Source: an uncultured Muribaculaceae bacterium (GTDB taxonomy: Bacteria; Bacteroidota; Bacteroidia; Bacteroidales; Muribaculaceae). Taken from it: 64,000 nucleotides of DNA. Location of the stretch: the NCBI GenBank assembly GCA_905233845.1, contig CAJOFH010000013.1, forward strand, positions 1 through 64,000, given 5' to 3'. The notes below the pieces were generated by a model. The model searched no databases. It was not told the DNA's origin and saw only the letters and a program-made list of their open reading frames with translations. Shown piece by piece: positions 43,335 through 51,931 of this stretch. Position numbers and translations under genes: made by a program. The stretch's first letter is position 1. Each line of letters begins with the position of its first letter.

Positions 43335-45671
43335 ATGAAAACACGAATTATTATGCTGATAGTCAGCACCATCATTCTTCAATTATTGTTCGCCTCATCA
43401 TCTTTAGCCGCCAATTATCATGGCAAGGTTATTGATGAGACAGGCAACCCAATTCCGTTTGTTACTGTTGTGGCGCTATCTCCGAATGACAGCACATACG
43501 TTACTGGGGCCATGACTGATGAAATGGGGCAGTTCTCGTTTGACGCAGAACAGCGACCATTGTTATTGAAGGTCTCAAATATCGGGTTTCAAACGAAATG
43601 GCTTAGTGCAATGAGTGCCGATTTGGGCGTAATCACCTTGCAACCCGAAACGACACGTCTCAATGAGGTGGTGGTGACCGCGAAGAAAGCCACAGTGACA
43701 AGAGACGGATTAAACTATTCAATCAGCAATCTGTCGGGCACTCATATTGGAGAGGCGGGCACTCTTTATGACATGCTCGGATGGACTCCCGGCATAGTGA
43801 CCTACGACATCAACAACATCAAAGCTGGTGGATCGATGAGCGTTGGTGCAATTTATATCAACGAGCAGAAAGTTGCAGACCGAAACATACTGCTGTCCAT
43901 ACCATCCAGCCAAGTCTCCAAAATAGAGGTAATACGTGACCTTGGGGTGAGGTATTCCGCAGAATCGGGAGCAGTGATAAAGATAACGCTCAAAAAGCAA
44001 CTCAAAGACTACATTGGTGTATCTGTGACCAACAATATTGAAATACGTCGTCGTGTGTCAGATGACGGCTGGGTCAATCTCAGTGGCAAGTACGGCAAGT
44101 TCTCGTTCTCAGGTTCGCTGGTAGGCCAATATGCAAACCGTAAAATCTATGACAATGGCGGAACGACTATATTCAACACAGATGGTAAACCTGCCTACAG
44201 CGATGTTTTTGATTCTGAATACACCTCAATCAAGACTGGCCCGTTATGGAATGTCGGACTGAACTATCTGGCAAAGCCAACACTTAATTTCATACTCCAA
44301 TACTCAGGCAACTCTACCAACGTGGATTTCAAGGAGCATAAAATTCATCAACTATCAATGAATGGCATTGAAACAGACCTCGACGAGAACACGGTCATAC
44401 CGCATCGCAAATCATCAGGGCACAATTTAACCTCGGGAATGACATACTTCTCTCCCACAGGACACTTCTTTAACCTTACACTGAGTTATTCTCATCAGAA
44501 CAAGGGTGAGACACAGTCTGTCGACATCTTTAATACAACGGACAACAAACTCACCCAAAAGAATATCGTCAGCAGCTCGAAATATGACTTGCTGGACGCG
44601 GAAGCAAACTGGCGTTTCTCACATAAAGGCAATGACTGGGGATTAGGATATAATCTTAGTGTCATTAAAAACTCTTATGACTTCATCAATGACGGTGTCG
44701 GGCAACCAACCATCAGAAAGGATTACACTAACATCCTATACGGCTCATGGGGACGCAAAATAAAAAAGCTGAGACTTGACTTGGGTGCAAGATTGATGCA
44801 CAACATCACAGAGTTGACACAATCAGCAACAGCCAGCGACAAGCACACATTGGTTTTGCGTCCATATATCAGCTTGAAATACAACATAGCGGACAGCTAC
44901 TCCATTGGCACATATTACACGATGTTTGTCGGTTATCCCACAATATCGCAACTCAATCCGGCGGTGGTATATAGCGACACGTTGCATTACAATAAAGGAA
45001 ATGAAAATCTTGAAAATGTCTATACTCACAAACTGGCGTTATTTGCCAACATCAAGGACATCTCGCTTGGCGTTGACCTCAAAAGAATCAACAATATGAT
45101 AGTCACTGGTTCATTCCCCTATGGTGGAAATGGAGCTATCATAGACCAGCCTATCAACAGTTTGTTTAGCAACGATGTGACATTTAAAGTGTCCTACTCA
45201 ACGGATCTCGGCAAACTGAGGATTGACCCGGAGATTGAGTATAGCTATCAATTCACGAAGTTGCCCGACATTAGCGGAATGATTAACAAAGAATTTGGAC
45301 AGCACAATATCTACGTCTCATGCGATTTGAGTTATAAGTTTTGGAAAACTGCCGAGGCTTTCTGTAGGTTCTCTTATCAAAGTCCGTGGTATGACAGCAA
45401 TATGAGAGTTGGCAGAACTTTGAGATTGAACATCGGCATGAGCAAGACGTTTCTTGACGGCAGACTGCGCACTGCCATTGAATTGACCGACCTAATCGGA
45501 GAGGCTGTAACACCACGTTGGAGCATTGACTTCTCAAATATCAAACAGTGGCAACGCAACAGGTATGACACACGAGGCGTTAAACTCACCCTCCGTTACA
45601 CATTCAACAGCGTGAACACGTCATTCCGCGATGCGCAAATCAACAAGAGCAGCGATGGACGTGTGGACTAA
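43335..45671 (+). CDS. TonB-receptor-like outer-membrane beta-barrel protein with CarboxypepD-reg domain
   Basis: A 778-residue protein with signal peptide (1-25). Residues about 26-100 form a carboxypeptidase regulatory-like domain (GKVIDETGNPIPFVTVVALS), then a plug-like segment (TTRLNEVVVTAKKATVTRDG to YSAESGAVIKITLKK) and a long barrel of OMP_b-brl_3 type. No TonB box was recognised with certainty. It probably moves or senses a ligand across the outer membrane, under control of the sigma/anti-sigma pair upstream. For a phage, it could change the cell surface or block receptors. A terminator follows at 45699. Confidence 0.8.
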   Translation: MKTRIIMLIVSTIILQLLFASSSLAANYHGKVIDETGNPIPFVTVVALSPNDSTYVTGAMTDEMGQFSFDAEQRPLLLKVSNIGFQTKWLSAMSADLGVITLQPETTRLNEVVVTAKKATVTRDGLNYSISNLSGTHIGEAGTLYDMLGWTPGIVTYDINNIKAGGSMSVGAIYINEQKVADRNILLSIPSSQVSKIEVIRDLGVRYSAESGAVIKITLKKQLKDYIGVSVTNNIEIRRRVSDDGWVNLSGKYGKFSFSGSLVGQYANRKIYDNGGTTIFNTDGKPAYSDVFDSEYTSIKTGPLWNVGLNYLAKPTLNFILQYSGNSTNVDFKEHKIHQLSMNGIETDLDENTVIPHRKSSGHNLTSGMTYFSPTGHFFNLTLSYSHQNKGETQSVDIFNTTDNKLTQKNIVSSSKYDLLDAEANWRFSHKGNDWGLGYNLSVIKNSYDFINDGVGQPTIRKDYTNILYGSWGRKIKKLRLDLGARLMHNITELTQSATASDKHTLVLRPYISLKYNIADSYSIGTYYTMFVGYPTISQLNPAVVYSDTLHYNKGNENLENVYTHKLALFANIKDISLGVDLKRINNMIVTGSFPYGGNGAIIDQPINSLFSNDVTFKVSYSTDLGKLRIDPEIEYSYQFTKLPDISGMINKEFGQHNIYVSCDLSYKFWKTAEAFCRFSYQSPWYDSNMRVGRTLRLNIGMSKTFLDGRLRTAIELTDLIGEAVTPRWSIDFSNIKQWQRNRYDTRGVKLTLRYTFNSVNTSFRDAQINKSSDGRVD

Positions 45672-45687
45672 GCAGTATCATCATTTT

Positions 45688-45897
45688 TCATAATAATTGC
45701 CTCGGAGCGCTTGACGCGATCCGGGGCTTTTTTGTCGCATACCAACCGCTGTGAGGCGGTGGTTTGCTAATCGGTAAGGAGATGAAACGGCTGGCACCGT
45801 TCTTCTCCTTGCTTTGTTTTTCTCCGCTCGCTGCTTCGCTGGAGTGCCACGATGTGCGAGCCGCCATAATCAATTCCCAAGAGGTTGTCATTGTCAT
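45688..45897 (-). CDS. possible small - strand protein across the right direct repeat
   Basis: A 69-codon frame starts at 45897 after a GGAG-like sequence. On the - strand, TAACTTTG (complement of 45932-45939) with TTG 18 bases further up (45958-45960) makes a plausible promoter 35 bases away. The product is Ser/Lys/Pro-rich (RFISLPISKPPPHSGWY) and covers the 37-base repeat and the terminator of the receptor gene in reverse, so it may be only an antisense transcript. No family is recognised. Confidence 0.25.
   Translation of the reverse strand: MTMTTSWELIMAARTSWHSSEAASGEKQSKEKNGASRFISLPISKPPPHSGWYATKKPRIASSAPRQLL
45699..45733 (+). terminator. intrinsic terminator of the receptor gene
   Basis: An 8-bp stem (45699-45706 with 45720-45727, one G-T pair) is followed by six T at 45728-45733. 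The second 37-base direct repeat starts 7 bases later. Confidence 0.8.
45740..45776. repeat. 37-base direct repeat, right copy
   Basis: It matches 40984-41020 at 36 of 37 bases, differing only at 45769. As at the left copy, it follows the T-tract of an intrinsic terminator and is followed by a hairpin, here of different sequence (about 45775-45811: AAGGAGA/TCTCCTT). The remaining bases of the 45672-46162 gap hold a - strand promoter-like site at 45932-45960 and nothing else I can name. Confidence 0.85.
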
Positions 45898-45931
45898 TAC
45901 TCCTGCCGCTGATGTATAACTTTTTCCAGTG

Positions 45932-45960
45932 CAAAGTTAAGGGCAGCCGTTCCACTGCAA
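45932..45960 (-). promoter_or_regulatory. - strand promoter-like site right of the direct repeat
   Basis: The complement of 45932-45939 reads TAACTTTG, and TTG (complement of 45958-45960) lies 18 bases upstream. It would drive transcription leftward across the right direct repeat and, opposed to the receptor gene, into its terminator. Confidence 0.45.
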
Positions 45961-46162
45961 GGCCCATGTCGAGTTGCCTTTTGAAAATTTTCTAAAAAAT
46001 TCAGTTCTGCGCCCATAATTTTTCGAGCCGCAAGCGATAGAAATTTTTCAGGCAAGCCTTGCGGTCGCTCACTTCCCTGCCTCACTTTATTACGCACCGT
46101 AAAAAGGTTATACGCGACATACGTAGACAATGATTATTCACCTCTTAAAAATTTCAAAGATT

Positions 46163-46408
46163 ATGACAGCTTCATTCAACACATCGTTTTTCAGCACTCC
46201 TGCCACAGCTGCAAGCGGAGTTAGTAAAAAAGGTTTCCGCTCTACCGCATACAATAATTATGTGGTTGATGTGGTGGACTTCGACAATGAAATTCACACT
46301 TTCGAGGTCGAGGCACGCACGGCAGACGAGGCAAGCGAGCAAGCCGCAGAGTTGGCAATGTCGCAAGGCACACAAGTTAGTTACTGCAATGTCTATTGCG
46401 AGCAATAA
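46163..46408 (+). CDS. small cargo protein of unknown function
   Basis: An 81-residue protein. The start is placed at [10 protein letters not shown] (46163) rather than the ATG 33 bases upstream, because the mature-looking sequence begins there. It has a short polar N-terminus and a compact domain with [20 protein letters not shown] and [17 protein letters not shown], similar in outline to small alpha/beta proteins on Bacteroidetes mobile elements. It comes 46 bases before the MutS-domain protein, so the two are likely co-expressed. Confidence 0.55.
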   Translation: MTASFNTSFFSTPATAASGVSKKGFRSTAYNNYVVDVVDFDNEIHTFEVEARTADEASEQAAELAMSQGTQVSYCNVYCEQ

Positions 46409-46454
46409 CAAGCGAGTTAATAACACTATTCATAAATTTCTAAATTTTACTATT

Positions 46455-47066
46455 ATGGCAAATTTGATTTTAGCAAGCAAGCGAGAGGTTAAGAGCGGTG
46501 CCCAAATGTGGCACGTGTACCAGCACGAGAATGGCGCAAAGGTCGCCGAGAGTGAGTACTACTTTTCCCTGCCTATCAAGGCGTTAAAGTACGCATTTTT
46601 GTTGCGCAAGCGCACCGGTGCGATAATCCCGAAAGCCATTTACACGAAGCTAATGGCTGACGTGAGCGCAAGCAAGGCACAAGCCGAGCCGAGCGCAGAG
46701 AGCGAGAGCACACCCCAAGCCGAGCAAGCGAGCGAGCCGAGCGCACTGGGCAAGGCTTATGAGCAGATGAAAGCCAAGCACCCCGACAGCATTTTGCTGT
46801 TCCGCTGTGGCGATTTTTACGAAGCCTATGGAGATGACGCAAGGACAGCGAGCGAAGTTTTGGGCATCACCCTCACACGCACAAGCCGCAAGGACATTAC
46901 CGCACAAATGGCAGGTTTCCCACATCACGCCCTCGATACGTACCTGCCCAAGTTGGTGCGTGCAGGTAAGCGAGTAGCCATTTGCGATGAGCCTACCAAA
47001 GTAGCCGAAAAGGTTGAGCCAGCCAAGAAAGCCACACGCAAAAGCGCAAAGAAAGAGAGCAAGTAA
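46455..47066 (+). CDS. stand-alone MutS domain I (mismatch-recognition) protein
   Basis: A 203-residue protein. The start is [12 protein letters not shown] (46455). Residues 1-65 form a small beta-rich domain ([20 protein letters not shown]). A Glu/Ala-rich linker leads to about 95-183, which reads like MutS domain [32 protein letters not shown] and [20 protein letters not shown]. The Phe-x-Glu that MutS uses to probe mispairs is kept (Phe121, Glu123). No connector, clamp or ATPase domain follows; the end is a Lys-rich tail. It may bind DNA distortions or interfere with repair; its function is unknown. Confidence 0.8.
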   Translation: MANLILASKREVKSGAQMWHVYQHENGAKVAESEYYFSLPIKALKYAFLLRKRTGAIIPKAIYTKLMADVSASKAQAEPSAESESTPQAEQASEPSALGKAYEQMKAKHPDSILLFRCGDFYEAYGDDARTASEVLGITLTRTSRKDITAQMAGFPHHALDTYLPKLVRAGKRVAICDEPTKVAEKVEPAKKATRKSAKKESK

Positions 47067-47120
47067 TTAGAAGTTTAACAAGGTGGGCGAGCAATCGCCC
47101 ACCACAAACACCACCGAGTT

Positions 47121-47321
47121 ATGATTTTTGAACAAATGTACACGGACGATTTAGAGCGTTTACACACCTACATCGTCAAGGCAGCGAGAGCGATTAAAAT
47201 CTATGCTGAGCCAGGCGAAAAGTCTGCCGCCTTTGCTCTAAGATGTGAGGAATATGCACGGCTTTTCCTTATGGAGATAGCGATTTTTGATGAAATCGCC
47301 AAGCGCACGAAAGGCGAGTAA
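47121..47321 (+). CDS. small acidic/helical protein of unknown function
   Basis: A 66-residue, all-helical, soluble protein (MYTDDLERLHTYIVKAARAI, then SAAFALRCEEYARLFLMEIA). It starts 54 bases after the MutS-like gene and is the last gene before a terminator at 47344, so it seems to close the cargo block. No family is recognised. Confidence 0.5.
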   Translation: MIFEQMYTDDLERLHTYIVKAARAIKIYAEPGEKSAAFALRCEEYARLFLMEIAIFDEIAKRTKGE

Positions 47322-47343
47322 TCGCACCGCCCACCGAGAGAGA

Positions 47344-47382
47344 GCGAGCGCACCCCAAAAAGGTGTGCTCGCCTTGTCTTTT
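47344..47382 (+). terminator. terminator that closes cargo block 1
   Basis: Arms 47344-47354 and 47362-47372 pair 10 of 11, followed by CTTGTCTTTT. It separates the MutS-like unit from the structural genes; a weak -7-like TACCTTCG lies at about 47402-47409 before the next gene. Confidence 0.7.
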
Positions 47383-47436
47383 GCCACGCAACCTAAACCG
47401 CCTACCTTCGCACCAAGAAACCAAACGGCAACGAAT

Positions 47437-48564
47437 ATGGCAGTAACCCTACAATCAGAACTGGGGAGCTTGATGTTTTCCTCGCAAATTCCCGACATCG
47501 TGATCACCACGAGTGATGACAACGAAGTCGAGGTGTGTCTCGATTGTCGAGACCACACCATTTTCTCGGCACTGCATTTCCCATACGGACGGAGCGTGAA
47601 GATACACGACCTGCGCTCGGTAATCGAATATTACCTGCGCGACCGCAACACCTCGCTCGATGAGTTCCAGTTGCGATCCGTCTCGAACGGAACGCAACAA
47701 ATCCTCGCCACGTTCCAAGTACTTTATCTCGAACAGCACTTCTCCGGCGACATCGAGGAGTTTTTGCGGAACAACTTCCTCACCACTATGGCGGCAAAGC
47801 TCACATCGCCAAAGGCTACGGAGTTCCTGTATTTCTTCATCGAGGCTAACGCCCAGGAATACATTACCTACCAAGTGGTGGCAAGTGTCTATGGCGGCGA
47901 GCCGCGCATCTATCAGATGAGAGAGAACTGCGGTCTGTATAACCACGACCGCATCAAGTCGGTGGAACTGACCTGTGAAATGCTCATCGGCATTGTGGAA
48001 AGTCCTGCCGACGGCAGACCGCGCGAGGCTATCACCCTGCACGCTTACAGCGTCCATGCCGGGCAACGTGCCTTCACATTCTATGTGCAGGATCACGAGC
48101 CACCGCTCTCGCTCTACTTCCGCAATGCCTTCAACGTCTATGAGCGTTGCGACCTGCAAGCAGTCACCACGCACAAGGCGAAGTCTGACCGCTCAATCGC
48201 CGTCACCCATCGGCTGTCGACGTTCTACAACCAGCAGAACGAAAAGCAGTACGAGGTCGAGACCTCTGGGCTTACCGTTGAGCAAGCCCGGTGGATTGAG
48301 CAGCTGTTCTACTCCCACGATGTGCGCATGGCTACCAAGCGCACTGACTTGTCGGAAGAAACCTTCGGGCAGTACAATCCGCAGTACATGCCGATTGTCC
48401 TCATCACCGACTTCACCTGCGAAATCCACGACGAGGACGGCGAACTGAACAGCGTTAAGTTCACCTATCAGTACCAAGACAGGAGAACCTATCTTTCTAC
48501 TGATTACCTCTCGGTCGACCACGACAGAATTTTCACCGCTCCATTTAATCCCACCTATAACTGA
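47437..48564 (+). CDS. phage structural protein of unknown function
   Basis: A 375-residue protein. The start is placed at MAVTLQSELGSLMFSSQIPD (47437); the longer frame back to 47287 runs through the terminator and looks non-coding. It is beta-rich with FRNAFNVYERCDLQAVTTHK and LSTFYNQQNEKQYEVETSGL. Such sequences look like virion or adaptor proteins, but I do not recognise the family. It opens the portal/connector block, and the next gene starts one base after its stop. Confidence 0.6.
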   Translation: MAVTLQSELGSLMFSSQIPDIVITTSDDNEVEVCLDCRDHTIFSALHFPYGRSVKIHDLRSVIEYYLRDRNTSLDEFQLRSVSNGTQQILATFQVLYLEQHFSGDIEEFLRNNFLTTMAAKLTSPKATEFLYFFIEANAQEYITYQVVASVYGGEPRIYQMRENCGLYNHDRIKSVELTCEMLIGIVESPADGRPREAITLHAYSVHAGQRAFTFYVQDHEPPLSLYFRNAFNVYERCDLQAVTTHKAKSDRSIAVTHRLSTFYNQQNEKQYEVETSGLTVEQARWIEQLFYSHDVRMATKRTDLSEETFGQYNPQYMPIVLITDFTCEIHDEDGELNSVKFTYQYQDRRTYLSTDYLSVDHDRIFTAPFNPTYN

Positions 48565-48565
48565 T

Positions 48566-48835
48566 ATGGCACAATCAATCCACATATCGACATTGCGCAA
48601 GATGCTCAAGGCTGGCGACCCAGTGGATATAAAGCTGTGGGTCAAGAGCGGTGAAATCCAGGAGTGGCGAAATTGCATACCGCTGCGCTACAATTTCTAC
48701 AAAGGCACGCAGCAGTTCAAGTTACTGAACAGCAACCAAATCAGGCAAGCCCGAATTTGCTGCATTTTCAGCGTGAATAATCTCGAAGTGTTTTTGACCC
48801 TTCTATTGCTCATTACAATAATTCCATTCGCATGA
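48566..48835 (+). CDS. small phage protein with hydrophobic C-terminus
   Basis: An 89-residue protein. The first 65 residues are polar (LRKMLKAGDPVDIKLWVKSG, LRYNFYKGTQQFKLL), and the last 20 are strongly hydrophobic (VFLTLLLLITIIPFA), giving a possible tail anchor. It overlaps the portal start by 4 bases (ATGA), so the portal is translationally coupled to it. No family is recognised. Confidence 0.55.
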   Translation: MAQSIHISTLRKMLKAGDPVDIKLWVKSGEIQEWRNCIPLRYNFYKGTQQFKLLNSNQIRQARICCIFSVNNLEVFLTLLLLITIIPFA

Positions 48836-50178
48836 TGAAAGATCTACAATTCAATTCAGTTGAGACCATACCCAACTTGAACGCTTCGGCGGCGTTTCAA
48901 GTGGATTCAGGCAAGGTGTTCAAGGAAGACACTGACATCGTGCCCGTCATCGTCGATGACAAGCTCAGTTATATGCCGTGGGGCGGCGACAACGCCATGC
49001 CCTTCAACATCCTTGAACTCATCGAGAGCGACGAGACGCTTTCGACCTGCCAGATGTTCAATGCCGAAGTGTGCTACGGCAGCGGCCTGAACTACAACAC
49101 CGACGAGTGCAGTGCTTCGGTCAGAGCCGATGTCCAGGACTTCGCCCTCGACAACGCATTGCCCTCGTATTTCCTCGGTGTGTGCCAGGACTTCAAGCAC
49201 TTCGCCTTCTGCGTGTCGGTCATCATCCTCAATGCCGACGGCACCAAGATTGTGCGCTTGCTGCGCAAGGAGGCTTGCTACTGCCGGCTTTCCCCTGCGG
49301 ACAAAGACGGCGCAATCCGCCAAGTCTTGTATGCCAACTGGCGCAACGCTGTCAGCAGCCGCGAGGACATCGAGGTGATTGAACTGCTCGACATCAACTC
49401 GCCGTGGCGCGACCTCGCAATCCGCATGGGCAGGATAGCGGGCGACGACGGCAGGACCGCCATCCGCACCGCATGCCGGAAGTTTGCCGTGCTGACACGT
49501 GTCCCCACACCCGACAGCACTTATTACCCCATACCTTACTACGCTTCGCTGTTCAAGGGCAAGTGGTACAACATCAAGCAGCTCATCGGCATGGCGAAAG
49601 AGGCGAAGCTGAAGAACATCGCCCCCATCAAGTACCAGATAGAAATCTCCAACAAATATTGGGATTCCATCTTCAAGAGCGAGGGCATCACCGACCGCCA
49701 CCAGCAGCAAAAACGCATCGTGCGCGAGAAGCAGCAGATCCTCGACTTCCTCACCGGCGTAGAGAACGCTGGCAAGGTGTGGTTCTCCACATTCTATGTG
49801 GCTCCCACAGGCGAGGTTCAGCATGAGGTCGTCATCAACAAGATTGACAACGACAAAGAGGGCGGCGACTGGTCGACCGACATCCAAGAGGCTGTGAATA
49901 TGTTCTGCTTCACTATGCGAGTGCACAGCAACCTTGTCGGCAGTGTGCCGGGCAAGTCGCAGACCAACAACAGCGGCTCGGACAAACGCGAGCTTTACAC
50001 CATCGCCCAAGCCCTGCAAAAACCGTATCACGACCTTTTGTTCACCGTCCATCAGATGATCATCCGCTTCAACAACTGGAGCGGCTGCAAAGTCGATGTC
50101 CCCTTCATACAACTCACGTTGTTGAGTGAACATCAAGACGCTAAAAGTGTAACCCTCAATCAAAACGACAATGAATAA
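48832..50178 (+). CDS. phage portal protein
   Basis: A 448-residue protein. YMPWGGDNAMPFNILELIES near the start, LIGMAKEAKLKNIAPIKYQI in the middle, and a Gln/Asn-rich C-terminal region with KSQTNNSGSDKRELYTIAQA fit a portal, the ring through which DNA enters the head. Its place before connector-type genes supports this. The start ATG 48832 overlaps the upstream stop; the next codon is also ATG. Here the portal is 11 kb away from the terminase because cargo lies in between. Confidence 0.72.
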   Translation: MMKDLQFNSVETIPNLNASAAFQVDSGKVFKEDTDIVPVIVDDKLSYMPWGGDNAMPFNILELIESDETLSTCQMFNAEVCYGSGLNYNTDECSASVRADVQDFALDNALPSYFLGVCQDFKHFAFCVSVIILNADGTKIVRLLRKEACYCRLSPADKDGAIRQVLYANWRNAVSSREDIEVIELLDINSPWRDLAIRMGRIAGDDGRTAIRTACRKFAVLTRVPTPDSTYYPIPYYASLFKGKWYNIKQLIGMAKEAKLKNIAPIKYQIEISNKYWDSIFKSEGITDRHQQQKRIVREKQQILDFLTGVENAGKVWFSTFYVAPTGEVQHEVVINKIDNDKEGGDWSTDIQEAVNMFCFTMRVHSNLVGSVPGKSQTNNSGSDKRELYTIAQALQKPYHDLLFTVHQMIIRFNNWSGCKVDVPFIQLTLLSEHQDAKSVTLNQNDNE

Positions 50179-50317
50179 TCCAAGAGTTAAAGAAACCATA
50201 CTTGACCTGTGGGACAAAGGCTTGACTGTCGGGCTAATCGCCAGCAAATTGAACAAGTCAATTTACTATGTGTTCCACAAACTTAAAGTATATGGAAAGA
50301 TTAACCCCAACTTGTAA
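50171..50317 (+). CDS. 48-residue helix-turn-helix protein
   Basis: This short gene overlaps the portal stop by 8 bases and ends 2 bases before the next start, so it is tightly packed in the operon. Its product begins MNNPRVKETILDLWDKG and continues LTVGLIASKLNKSIYYVFHK, a clear HTH of the resolvase/homeodomain-like kind. It may be a small DNA-binding or assembly protein; with only one HTH it would act as a multimer. Confidence 0.55.
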   Translation: MNNPRVKETILDLWDKGLTVGLIASKLNKSIYYVFHKLKVYGKINPNL

Positions 50318-50319
50318 CT

Positions 50320-51174
50320 ATGGCAACAAGACTAATAACCAGTGATGAGCAGTTGCGTAGGTATCTGCCCAATGCTTTTGCCACGGCGCAGGGCGAGCCG
50401 CCCTTCTTCGACAAGGTGCTGCCGTGGCTTGAAGCCGCCGAGCGGTGGTTGTTCCAACAGTTCATCGGCGACACTTTCGAGCCGTTGTTGCTCGCTATGG
50501 GCGAGAACGAGCCGGTGCGCCTGACCGCAACGTGCGTCGTGGCGCACGAGGCGATGCTGCGTGCCGTTCCCAGCCTCGACCTTGTGCTAACGCCCAACGG
50601 CTTCGGCATCGTGAGTAATCAGAACGTGGCACCAGCAAGCCGTGAGCGTGTCTCACGCCTTATCGCCTCGCTCGAGACCAGCCGCGACAATGCCATTGAG
50701 CAGCTGATTACGTACCTATTCCGTGAAACGGAGTGGTACGACAGCCCCACGCGACATTGGTTCACCGCTACGCTGTTTCCCAATCTCGACCTCGCCAACC
50801 TCTGCGGCTTCACCGAACATCGGTGGGCGAACTACCTGGGCTTGCGCTCCAATGCGATTACGATTGAAACGGAAATCGCCAATGACTATGTGTCGCCCGA
50901 ACAACTCGCCGTGTTCCGCAACGAGGTGTTCTGTATGGATTTTGAGTTCACGCTGCAAACTTCGCAACACACTTCTGTATTGCAGCAGTTGCGCTCCATC
51001 ATCGTGAGAATGTTGCGTGGCGAGCCAACGCCCATTCAGTCGCTGCGCGACATCGTGGACTTCATGCGCAAGAACGAGGAGCAGTTTGCGGAGTTTCGCC
51101 ACAGTGACACTTACCGCTTGTACGAACCACCCATCTTCGAGAACAAAAAGAAATCGCATGGCTACTTCTTCTGA
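50320..51174 (+). CDS. phage head-tail connector-region protein (DUF6712-like)
   Basis: A 284-residue protein. LITSDEQLRRYLPNAFATAQ and FFDKVLPWLEAAERWLFQQF at the N-terminus, FRETEWYDSPTRHWFTATLF in the middle. Proteins like this follow the portal in Bacteroidales prophages and have been given DUF numbers (DUF6712 from memory, not checked). It is probably a connector or adaptor. The next gene starts inside its last 17 bases. Confidence 0.6.
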   Translation: MATRLITSDEQLRRYLPNAFATAQGEPPFFDKVLPWLEAAERWLFQQFIGDTFEPLLLAMGENEPVRLTATCVVAHEAMLRAVPSLDLVLTPNGFGIVSNQNVAPASRERVSRLIASLETSRDNAIEQLITYLFRETEWYDSPTRHWFTATLFPNLDLANLCGFTEHRWANYLGLRSNAITIETEIANDYVSPEQLAVFRNEVFCMDFEFTLQTSQHTSVLQQLRSIIVRMLRGEPTPIQSLRDIVDFMRKNEEQFAEFRHSDTYRLYEPPIFENKKKSHGYFF

Positions 51175-51931
51175 AACCACGGTCAATGTGGACCTCAAAC
51201 TTCCCACCAAATGGGAAGATTTGACCGAAAAGCAACTGCGTTACCTTTTCGGTCTGCTGGCCCAGGACTTTCCTGCGACGCAGATAAAGACCTATTGCCT
51301 GTTCCGTTGGTCTGGTATGCAGGTGATGTGCCGCTACGGCAAAGGCTGGTGGTGCAAATTCGACAAAGACGAGTTCGTCATCTTTGCTGAGCAGGTAAAC
51401 GCAGCCATTGCCTCGCTTGACTGGCTCGACAACGTGCCGTCGTTCCCCATCCGGCTCGCACGGATCGGCAGACACCGCGCCGTGGCCGCCGACTTCGAGG
51501 GAGTGCCTTTCGAGGTGTTCATCATCTGCGATAACCTCTATCAAGGTTATCTCGCCACCAAGCAGGACGACCTGCTCGATGAGATGGCCGCACACCTCTA
51601 CGACACGCGCAAAATCAAGCTCACCGCCACGGAACGTGTCAGTGTGTTCTACTGGTTTGCCTCGCTCAAAGGCTTTCTCGCTCGCGTGTTCAAACATTTC
51701 TTCCAGCCTGTCAGCAACGCAAGCGTTGATGACGGCAATATGTTTGAACAGGAACAATCGCAGTACGAAATTTTGCAGAACGCCGTCAACGCCCAGATAC
51801 GAGCCTTGACCAAAGGCGACATCACCAAAGAGAAAGAAGTCCTTTCGCTTGACACTTGGCGAGCCCTCACGGAACTCGACTGTCAAGCCAAAGAGTATGA
51901 AGAAATCAACCGCAAATACCCATCGAAATGA
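51158..51931 (+). CDS. phage protein of the connector region
   Basis: A 257-residue protein whose start is set at MATSSETTVNVDLKLPTKW (51158), since the longer frame overlaps the previous gene in a non-coding-like frame. LTEKQLRYLFGLLAQDFPAT and FVIFAEQVNAAIASLDWLDN are the clearest helices; FFQPVSNASVDDGNMFEQEQ lies in the C-terminal part. It overlaps its neighbours by 17 and 4 bases. No family recognised. Confidence 0.6.
   Translation: MATSSETTVNVDLKLPTKWEDLTEKQLRYLFGLLAQDFPATQIKTYCLFRWSGMQVMCRYGKGWWCKFDKDEFVIFAEQVNAAIASLDWLDNVPSFPIRLARIGRHRAVAADFEGVPFEVFIICDNLYQGYLATKQDDLLDEMAAHLYDTRKIKLTATERVSVFYWFASLKGFLARVFKHFFQPVSNASVDDGNMFEQEQSQYEILQNAVNAQIRALTKGDITKEKEVLSLDTWRALTELDCQAKEYEEINRKYPSK

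Noticed and set aside
45897..46130. 77-codon - strand frame in the gap right of the direct repeat
   Set aside because: It overlaps a - strand promoter-like site and has no recognisable features; kept only as non-coding.
47287..47436. 50-codon N-terminal extension of the structural protein at 47437
   Set aside because: It would pass through the terminator at 47344-47382; the sequence is low-complexity and the internal ATG is preferred.
48907..50256. 449-codon - strand frame opposite the portal gene
   Set aside because: It is a shadow of the portal gene caused by G/C-ended codons; the + strand frame has the family features and operon overlaps.
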